Below are positions 27,050 to 29,555 of a DNA stretch of 29,555 bases, in pieces. The notes under the pieces are model-generated. The model did no database searches. It was not told the DNA's origin and worked only from the letters and a program-made list of their open reading frames with translations. Both the position numbers and the translations under genes were made by a program. Every line of letters starts with the position of its first letter. Position 1 is the first letter of the stretch. This DNA is from Symbiodinium natans (taxonomy: Eukaryota; Sar; Dinophyceae; Suessiales; Symbiodiniaceae), in assembly GCA_905221605.1 (NCBI GenBank), contig CAJNDS010001187.1:1-29555 (forward strand). Reading direction: 5' to 3'.

Positions 27050-28346
27050 ATACTCCTACTACTACTCCTACTACTCCTACTCCTACTCCTACTAGTGCTA
27101 CTAGTACTACAGTAAAAGTACTAGTACAATACAAGTAGTACTAGTACTATACAAGTAGTACTAGTAGTAATAGTACGAGTAGTAGTACTACTACAAGCAC
27201 TACTAGTACAATTAGTGTTGTAGGACTACAAATCGTTCCTCTGCCCCGCAAGCCTTGCAAGGGAACGCAAGTGCATAATTCCCTCACGAAGCCCTACACA
27301 TCAAAGCTAGCTCTGGCCGAACACCTCCGAGCGAACGTCCCGCTGCTTGCGATCCAGGGAAATCGAGTCACTTCCCCTTAGCTGCCCGGGTCAAGGTATA
27401 CGTGGAGGTCCATGGTACGTAGAAACCCAATTATAACTGTACTTATACACCAAATATAACCCTATTAGGGTTTAAGGGGCTTACAAGTGGGCTATAACTG
27501 CACCTATAATTGGGCTATAAGTACCCTGAACCTCCAAGTAAAGTTCAGGGTACGGCCTTTCTTTCCCCTGGCGCGGCCTGCTCCCATGCAGCTGCTTCAC
27601 TTTATACCCTACCCTACTGCAAAACTTTCCAACTACAAAGCTGCTAGAGCGTATACGTAGAAGACCCCAAGAATGAAGGAACAGGAACAGGGTTCATTGG
27701 TTCACAGAAGCTTCTGGCAGTTGTGGGTATCAGTGGGAATCAGCACTTCTTTCTGGCCCCTCACCTCGCATCTTCTAAAGGGACTCAAGCAGAGATCCCA
27801 GATCTGCATGAAGATGTACGCAGAGTGTTTATGAAGCAGTAGCTTCCTGAGATTATGGGCTCCTGCTAGGACTCACTCCCACTGTGACTTAGCAACCTGG
27901 CTTCCTCAACCCTCAACCCTGAACTCTAAACCCTGTAGTCACACCGCAGCTCCACCCAACTCAACAAAACTTTGCGAAAAATGACAAGGCCTCTAAGCCC
28001 TAAACCCCAAACCCTAAACCCTAAACCCTAAACCCCCTAAAATCCCAAACCCTGAACCCCAAGATGCCAGAAACCTAAACCCACAGGCCACACATCGCTA
28101 CTTGAAGGTTCACAAGTAGGTTCACTATGGTTATAACCCTTGTTTCAGGTACTTGAAACCATACTTAGTTGCTGAGTTCATAATTCAGTTGTATAGGAGA
28201 TTGTAGTACACCAAAAAGTGTAACGTGTGCCCACTCTGCTTAGAAGTACCCCTGAACCTTCTCAAGTAGGGCGACAGGTCACCGGTGATTGAAGCAGAAG
28301 CCACGATGAGCCTCAGTCCGCTCCTGGCGATTCCGTGTTGGTGGCG
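15135..28346 (-). CDS. GALNT-like polypeptide N-acetylgalactosaminyltransferase, 17 exons placed
   Basis: Assembled by eye from 17 short minus-strand exons (listed separately), about 1.13 kb or 378 codons of coding sequence within 13.2 kb. The order matches the GT-A catalytic domain of GT27 enzymes: [146 protein letters not shown]. Family knowledge: these Golgi type II membrane enzymes move GalNAc from UDP-GalNAc to Ser/Thr. Of 16 junctions, 14 join in frame, with about 4 GT, 7 GC and 3 GA donors, all with AG acceptors. Odd points: the DxH metal motif reads ETR, and about 35 residues are added between TFEY and GFSW. No N-terminal anchor or C-terminal ricin-type lectin exons were found. It could be a divergent enzyme, a pseudoenzyme or a decaying gene. 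No stop or frameshift lies within the placed exons. Confidence 0.85.
15260..15330. repeat. Intronic TTTAGGG heptamers
   Basis: About nine gggttta units with a few variants, in the intron between exons 16 and 17. Confidence 0.9.
15574..15671. mobile_element. 98-bp foldback (MITE-like) element, copy 1
   Basis: Starts ttgggatgttcccccttaaa and ends ataaggggacatcccaa, giving terminal inverted repeats of about 26 bp with a few differences, ending in ctaacag/ctgttag. An inner perfect hairpin gattctagt-acccca-actagaatc lies in the middle. No coding capacity. A related copy is at 21944. It lies inside an intron. A 76-aa minus-strand frame crossing it is not a gene. Confidence 0.8.
15835..15920. repeat. 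Intronic TTTAGGG heptamers
   Basis: gggttcagg variants grade into regular gggttta units. Confidence 0.9.
16060..16172. repeat. TTGAACCCTC decamer array
   Basis: Two ccctaaa units are followed by about ten ttgaaccctc decamers (one each with acgctc and accctt). The array stops about 10 bp from microexon 16. Confidence 0.92.
16182..16207 (-). CDS. GALNT-like exon 16, 26-bp microexon (QVYEVPGQ)
   Basis: Acceptor gcgacag, then GA CAA GTC TAC and onward: QVYEVPGQ, the YPVPG-like segment between VGHVFR and RNKLR. It joins exon 15 in frame, completing YWQ-GQVY. Donor cag/gacgag is a GA site; its cagga repeats at the next acceptor. Confidence 0.75.
16285..16304. repeat. Poly-C run of 20
   Basis: Uninterrupted C run, followed by an A-rich caaacaaaag stretch, in the intron between exons 15 and 16. 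Assembly length errors are likely here. Confidence 0.95.
16350..16765. repeat. Mixed-orientation heptamers in the intron between exons 15 and 16
   Basis: gggtttaggctagggtttgg at 16352 is followed by ccctaaa units at about 16379-16400, 16513-16545 and 16720-16762. Both orientations occur within one intron. The sequence between is unassigned. Confidence 0.75.
16774..16868 (-). CDS. GALNT-like exon 15 ([18 protein letters not shown])
   Basis: Acceptor actcgcag, then frame [31 protein letters not shown]. This is the most recognisable exon: GT27 consensus is SFR.W.CGG.LEI.PCSRVGH.FR. It keeps the VGH histidine, the third metal ligand in characterised GalNAc-Ts, and the two Cys that normally form disulfides. 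Donor caag/gcgcgt is a GC site and joins exon 16 exactly in frame. Confidence 0.95.
16888..17043. repeat. GGGTTTATAG decamer array
   Basis: About 16 gggtttatag-type units with tttctagg, tttttcgg and ttaatagg variants. It is a telomere-like derivative with an inserted TA(T). The FIGFIGF and NPINPIN translations are artefacts. Positions 17044-17541 are intron with no further structure I can name. Confidence 0.92.
17542..17573 (-). CDS. GALNT-like exon 14, 32 bp ([10 protein letters not shown])
   Basis: Acceptor cttggcag, then [11 protein letters not shown]. It matches the GT27 GM.(I/L)WGGEN.E motif with W to Y and N to E changes. Donor gga/gccact (GC). The split codon GA+G restores MEISFRTW with exon 15. 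Confidence 0.85.
17699..17721. repeat. Poly-C run of 23
   Basis: Uninterrupted C run in the intron between exons 13 and 14. A 166-codon plus-strand frame (17305-17805) crosses it and also overlaps exon 14 antisense, so it is not a gene. Confidence 0.95.
17780..18240. repeat. Opposed heptamer arrays in the intron between exons 13 and 14
   Basis: ccctaaa units at 17780-17865, gggttta units at 17914-17935 and 17966-18009, then a clean ccctaaa array at 18142-18238. The intron thus contains long complementary arms. Between 18010 and 18140 is GC-rich unassigned sequence. Confidence 0.9.
18275..18307 (-). CDS. GALNT-like exon 13, 33 bp (FLMLGGYDQ)
   Basis: Acceptor taccccag, then [11 protein letters not shown], matching the F.E(L/I)GGYDPGM segment. 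Donor cag/gcagcc (GC). It joins exon 14 to give [12 protein letters not shown] with the family's exact spacing. Confidence 0.85.
18405..18426. repeat. Short TA microsatellite
   Basis: atatatatatatatatacat run in the intron between exons 12 and 13, next to an A/T-rich stretch from about 18365. Confidence 0.85.
18587..18678. mobile_element. Foldback element with GTACTTGAAAGTAGG ends
   Basis: Left end ggtacttgaaagtagg is roughly complementary to the right end ccctacttgtaagcacc. Inner tagtataac pairs with gataaactata-type sequence. It is in the intron between exons 12 and 13. A related, more diverged copy is at 28100-28175, sharing ccttgttt and aggtacttg. Confidence 0.5.
18753..18815 (-). CDS. 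GALNT-like exon 12 ([12 protein letters not shown])
   Basis: Acceptor cccaaag, then [21 protein letters not shown], split as DGTQPAPSP and [14 protein letters not shown]27 consensus is P.MAGGLFAIDR; here the Ala before GG is Pro. Donor cga/gagcac (GA) joins exon 13 in frame. Confidence 0.92.
18862..18884. repeat. Perfect 8-bp hairpin beside a (TA)n run
   Basis: ctgagtat-atcccaa-atactcag, followed by tccctaaattatatatatat (TA run to about 18922). It lies in the intron between exons 11 and 12. Confidence 0.7.
19500..19776. repeat. Opposed heptamers in the intron between exons 11 and 12
   Basis: Loose ccctaaa units near 19505-19550 and 19655-19680, then regular gggttta units at 19693-19776. Positions 18925-19500 contain GC-richer sequence, including an 84-codon plus-strand frame that I do not recognise. 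Confidence 0.85.
19796..19872 (-). CDS. GALNT-like exon 11 ([11 protein letters not shown])
   Basis: Acceptor ggacagag, then [19 protein letters not shown] and LGPGIEI. GFSWSL aligns with the GT27 GGFDW.L motif (D to S). The donor is probably att/gcagct (GC) and joins exon 12 in frame. Confidence 0.85.
19873..20007 (-). other. 135-bp intron built from an inverted heptamer repeat
   Basis: On the plus strand gggtttacggtttagggttt runs into ccctaaaccctaaaccct across a gcttaggtag turn (about 19889-19950), and further ccctaaa units extend to 19999. The intron (GT-AG, donor accg/gttcca, acceptor gacagag) could fold as one hairpin. Confidence 0.75.
20008..20077 (-). CDS. GALNT-like exon 10 (LHWKGPELN, extra segment)
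   Basis: Acceptor tggggtag, then [20 protein letters not shown] and LTT. It joins exons 9 and 11 in frame with high-GC third positions. Typical GT27 proteins have only about ten residues between TFEY and GGFDW, so this exon is an insertion relative to animal enzymes. Support is by reading frame and splice sites rather than homology. Confidence 0.7.
20299..20416. repeat. Clean TTTAGGG array in the intron between exons 9 and 10
   Basis: About 16 near-perfect gggttta units. Flanking 20100-20298 is unassigned intron sequence with one short heptamer patch. Confidence 0.95.
20434..20490 (-). CDS. GALNT-like exon 9 (ETFEYTSS)
   Basis: Acceptor gaaatcag, then [24 protein letters not shown] follows exon 8's VDSIDA as in the family's VIDVI..(D/E)TFEY. 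Donor tgg/gttcaa (GT). Confidence 0.88.
20500..20805. repeat. Opposed heptamers in the intron between exons 8 and 9
   Basis: gggtttcgggtttaggg units at 20500-20540 and ccctaaa units at 20671-20805, with cctacac variants near 20750. Again both orientations in one intron. Confidence 0.88.
20904..20951 (-). CDS. GALNT-like exon 8 ([15 protein letters not shown])
   Basis: Acceptor ctttgcag, then [16 protein letters not shown], matching DP..VV.PVIDVI. Donor gcg/gatcc is a GA site. Using it gives IDA-ETFEY with the exact family spacing; reading through would insert unrelated residues before a stop. Confidence 0.9.
20970..22040. other. Intron between exons 7 and 8, mostly unassigned
   Basis: Contains short heptamer patches (about 21390-21420 and 21765-21815, the latter a run of ccccaaa) and the MITE-like copy at 21944. 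Otherwise I see nothing. Short plus-strand frames at 21016 and 21411 have no recognisable features. Confidence 0.6.
21944..22020. mobile_element. Foldback (MITE-like) element, copy 2, right end degraded
   Basis: Left end ttgggatgttcccccttata matches copy 1 (15574) almost exactly. It continues ctaacggtccttac, an inner dyad attatgat..actataat, and ttaaggactgt. After that the expected gttagtataaggggacatcc end is replaced by gtttaaaaaaact. Confidence 0.7.
22044..22152 (-). CDS. GALNT-like exon 7 (TGDVVIFLE, altered DxH)
   Basis: Frame [20 protein letters not shown] then [16 protein letters not shown]. It aligns with A.GDVLVFLDSHCEVN..WL.PLL. The catalytic DSH is read as ETR, and the segment is about two residues shorter. 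The acceptor is gag/ggcgtc at 22153, or cag/gtatgg at 22161. The likely donor ccaa/gtaagc (GT) leaves a phase that does not match exon 8, so the 3' end is unresolved. Confidence 0.82.
22539..22613 (-). CDS. GALNT-like exon 6 ([14 protein letters not shown])
   Basis: Acceptor gaggtcag, then [20 protein letters not shown] and ALLGL, matching V.L.R...R.GLIRARL.GA. Donor ttg/gcgcat (GC); ggcg is shared with the next acceptor region. Confidence 0.88.
22670..22767. repeat. Heptamer patch and a 17-G run
   Basis: gggtttcgggtttcgggttt at about 22687, then T-rich sequence and an uninterrupted G run at 22751-22767. Beyond it, 22768-23390 is G-rich, heptamer-derived or unassigned intron sequence, ending in a C-rich/A-rich tract (23280-23372). 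Confidence 0.85.
23395..23517 (-). CDS. GALNT-like exon 5 ([10 protein letters not shown])
   Basis: Frame [41 protein letters not shown]. It matches LL.EIILVDDAS ... L.EY of the nucleotide-binding part of GT27. The acceptor is gatcag at 23518 or ctcag at 23501; the first keeps a phase compatible with a GA donor in exon 4. Donor aat/gctgtt (GC) joins exon 6 in frame. Confidence 0.88.
23580..24480. other. Intron between exons 4 and 5, 3' part, unassigned
   Basis: Contains heptamer patches at about 23610-23640 and 23705-23740 and a t-rich/g-rich patch. No exon or element recognised. Confidence 0.5.
24713..24989 (-). pseudogene. Possible exon with an internal TAG, inside the intron between exons 4 and 5
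   Basis: Between an acceptor-like gggctgtag and a donor-like ggag/gtgagc, one frame reads [20 protein letters not shown], then [15 protein letters not shown], then [15 protein letters not shown], then a TAG, then [18 protein letters not shown]. Third positions are GC-rich. It does not resemble GALNT, and it sits between two catalytic-domain exons. It may be a nested or retroposed fragment, or an exon of another gene with a nonsense mutation. Two other frames are also open for 60-100 codons, which lowers confidence. Confidence 0.25.
25155..25195. repeat. TTTAGGG heptamers
   Basis: Five gggttta-type units. Flanking 25050-25720 is intron with a TA/TG-rich stretch at about 25470-25590 (cataca and tatata runs). 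Confidence 0.85.
25725..25809 (-). CDS. GALNT-like exon 4 ([18 protein letters not shown])
   Basis: Acceptor gcaatgag, then [27 protein letters not shown]. It matches V(V/I)FHNEA.STLLRT(V/I)HSVL, the first UDP-binding strand and helix of GT27. The 3' end is unresolved: a GT site (tgcg/gtgtca) gives the wrong phase, while a GA site (gccctt/gattca) near 25744 gives a compatible phase. Confidence 0.92.
25820..26345. repeat. TTTAGGG heptamers and derivatives in the intron between exons 3 and 4
   Basis: Units at 25820-25855 and a longer degenerate run at 26130-26215 (gggtttatag, gggttttgggg). Sequence between is unassigned. Confidence 0.8.
26350..26620 (+). other. Unrecognised open segment antisense to the GALNT-like gene
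   Basis: A plus-strand frame reads [20 protein letters not shown] and then [20 protein letters not shown]. It has a protein-like charged composition but no family I can name. It lies in the intron between exons 3 and 4. A minus-strand frame is open over the same bases, so chance is quite possible. Confidence 0.2.
26680..26739 (-). CDS. GALNT-like exon 3 (LPSASVIV)
   Basis: Acceptor cgctttcgtag, then [20 protein letters not shown], exactly 20 codons. It matches C....Y...LP.(A/T)SVII, immediately before FHNE. Donor gtg/gcaact (GC) joins exon 4 as SVIV-VFHNE. Confidence 0.92.
26976..27230. repeat. (ACT)n microsatellite passing into its inverse
   Basis: About 20 act units at 26985-27048, degrading through tactcctactcc, then actagtactac and finally agtagtagtactact. 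The two halves are partly complementary. The poly-Val frame is an artefact. Confidence 0.92.
27325..27376 (-). CDS. GALNT-like exon 2 ([14 protein letters not shown])
   Basis: Acceptor gcagctaag, then [17 protein letters not shown], matching SD.I.LDR.(L/I)PD.R at the start of the GT27 catalytic region. Donor tcggag/gtgttc (GT). It joins both neighbours in frame. Confidence 0.9.
27428..27553. repeat. Imperfect foldback with a terminal perfect 11-bp hairpin
   Basis: cccaattataactgtactta (27427 on) is roughly complementary to ctataactgcacctataatt and the following ggg (27491-27513). Directly after, gtaccctgaac (27521-27531) and gttcagggtac (27543-27553) form a perfect 11-bp stem. Positions 27554-28100 are intron between exons 1 and 2, with open frames on both strands near 27650-27840 that I cannot assign. 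Confidence 0.65.
28000..28080. repeat. CCCTAAA heptamers
   Basis: About five ccctaaa units with ccccaaa variants in the intron between exons 1 and 2. Confidence 0.85.
28100..28175. mobile_element. Diverged relative of the 18587 foldback
   Basis: cgctacttgaaggttcacaa and ggttataacccttgtttcag resemble the copy at 18587, with a matching aggtacttgaaacc. Inverted ends are weak. Classified by similarity only. Confidence 0.35.
28283..28346 (-). CDS. GALNT-like exon 1 of those placed (GFCFNHR)
   Basis: Acceptor aaccctaag, then [21 protein letters not shown], split as [13 protein letters not shown] and RGFCFNHR. GFNxx before SDxIxLDR is typical of GT27. Donor cacc-g/gtgacc (GT); the CG+G codon joins exon 2 to give [12 protein letters not shown]. 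It is not the true first exon, because no start or membrane anchor precedes it. Confidence 0.72.
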
Positions 28347-28372
28347 CTTAGGGTTCTGGTACCCCAAGCCGC

Positions 28373-28578
28373 CTTAGGGTTTAGGGTTTAGGGTTTAGGG
28401 TTTAGGGTTTAGGGTTTAGGGTTTAGGGTTTAGGGTTAGGTTTAGGGTTTAGGGTTTAGGGTTTAGGGTTTAGGGTTTAGGGTTTAGGGTTTAGGGTTTA
28501 GGGTTTAGGGTTTAGGGTTTAGGGTTTAGGGTTTAGGGTTGAGGGTTTAGGGTTGAGGGTTGAGGGTTGAGGGTTGAG
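28373..28578. repeat. Longest TTTAGGG array, about 28 units
   Basis: Near-perfect gggttta heptamers from 28375 to about 28540, ending in four or five gggttga units. It is the purest telomere-like tract in the window and lies directly upstream of placed exon 1. Confidence 0.97.
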
Positions 28579-28599
28579 CCTTGCCCTAAGGGTGTAAGG

Positions 28600-28900
28600 T
28601 CTCTACAACCCTGAACCGGGTCTATATTGGGGGTCCCCTCTTTTCGTAAGCCCCGATCTCAACAGATCTGAAGACTCATCTAGGACTTTTTCAGCTTTGG
28701 GGGTCCAGGAGTAGGGCTTCGGGGTGTTTAAGGGTTAGGTTTGTGGTGCTTGGGGGAGTAAAAGTGACAAAAAACAACAGTTGATAGGACTCCGTCTTCT
28801 CGACTCGGTCTCACACGGTAGCACTGGAGGCCCTATAGGCACCCAGAAGAGAACGGCAAGTTCAGTGCCCTGGGCTTTAGCAAGTCCCTGACATTCTACG
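28600..28900. other. Unassigned, possible upstream exon region
   Basis: A minus-strand frame near 28815-28900 reads CQGLAKAQGTELAVLFWVPI. I cannot tie it to a family. The N-terminal stem and anchor of the GALNT-like protein should lie here or beyond the window. Confidence 0.3.
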
Positions 28901-28902
28901 AG

Positions 28903-29120
28903 TTTAGGGTTTAGGGTTTAGGGTTTAGGGTTTAGGGCACTTTAATATGGTCCCTCCTTTAAGGCCTTACTTGCGATGGGCCCATGGCACCTGTCCTAAG
29001 TTGCCTAAACCCCAATCCCTAAATCCCTGAATCCCTGAATCCCTAAATCCGTTCAACCTGAACCCGAAACCCTGAACCCTGGCGACTAAAGCCCAAAGCC
29101 TAAACCCCAAACCCTGAGGG
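28903..29120. repeat. Heptamers in both orientations
   Basis: gggttta units at 28903-28937, then degenerate ccctaaa, tccctgaa and ccctgaa units at 29005-29120. Confidence 0.88.
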
Positions 29121-29234
29121 GTCCCGCCTTGGCCGTAAGTCCCTTCGGAGGCATGGCCACAGTGGGACGCCGCGCGCGTCCTCAGCAACAAGGGACAAAT
29201 ATGTCGAGGTGTGAACCCCAAATCCTAGACATTA

Positions 29235-29492
29235 AACCCTAAACCCTAAACCCTGAACCCTGAACCCCAAACCCTAAACCCTAAAGCCTAAACCCTAACC
29301 CTAATTAAACCCTGAACCCTAAACCCGAGACCCAGCTTGGAAACACTTGACTTCGAAACCTCCTGGGGCCCGGCAGTCCCCCAAGCTGCAAACTTCAACA
29401 AGTGTTCAGGGGCCTGGTCAGGGTTTGGGGTTTAGGGTTTAGGGTTTAGGGTTTAGGGTTTAGGGTTTAGGGTTTAGGGCTTAGGGTTTAGG
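29235..29492. repeat. CCCTAAA then TTTAGGG arrays, opposed
   Basis: ccctaaa units at 29235-29325, a GC-rich 90-bp spacer, then gggttta units at 29422-29492. The two arms are complementary. The window ends in unassigned sequence. Confidence 0.92.
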
Positions 29493-29555
29493 GCTTAGGG
29501 GCTCGAAACTCAAGCTCTTGGGATTCACAGAACCTGAAACTATTTGTTTCAAGTG

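Noticed and set aside
27650-27843. Plus-strand frame reading [20 protein letters not shown]
   Set aside because: It is protein-like to the eye, but has no ATG and no family match, and an equally good minus-strand exon-like frame overlaps it. It lies in the intron between exons 1 and 2.
28373-28578. Chromosome-end telomere
   Set aside because: The tract is internal. Similar tracts in both orientations occur throughout, and coding exons lie on one side of it.

Overview
The window looks like nuclear DNA of a dinoflagellate, most likely Symbiodiniaceae or a close relative. This is an inference. It rests on three things: a gene cut into about 17 very small exons whose introns use GT, GC and GA donors with AG acceptors; TTTAGGG/CCCTAAA heptamers scattered in both orientations across the window; and a GC-rich intronless BTB gene. 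I see no bacterial gene organisation, rRNA, tRNA or CRISPR.

Layout. Positions 1-783 hold degenerate heptamers and a TG-rich microsatellite. Positions 784-1983 (minus) are an intronless gene for a 399-residue BTB-BACK protein with a C-terminal discoidin-like region. Positions 1984-3008 are telomere-like heptamers and a CCCTAGAA-type variant array, with one possible plus-strand exon. From about 3.0 to 14.2 kb there is no credible gene. This stretch is a chain of distinct satellite arrays: a 9-bp ATTTAAAT-type array with 53-bp GC-rich islands, an ATCATCTTTT array, several arrays whose units are palindromes or hairpins, an exact 87-bp array, and a 1.4-kb higher-order repeat. Long open frames inside these arrays follow from periods divisible by three.

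The main result is at 15.1-28.4 kb on the minus strand. Translating between the heptamer blocks and joining at AG acceptors gives, in the correct order, almost the whole catalytic domain of a polypeptide N-acetylgalactosaminyltransferase (GALNT, GT27). I placed 17 exons of about 26-123 bp; 14 of the 16 junctions join in frame. None of these exons stands out as an ATG-started ORF. The introns are filled with heptamer arrays in both orientations, foldback elements and homopolymer runs. The stem and transmembrane exons at the N-terminus and the lectin domain at the C-terminus were not found. The DxH metal motif looks altered, so activity is uncertain.

The GALNT-like protein would be expected to start mucin-type O-glycosylation in the Golgi. 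The BTB protein is probably a ubiquitin-ligase adaptor or scaffold. Both genes lie on the minus strand, but nothing else links them functionally.
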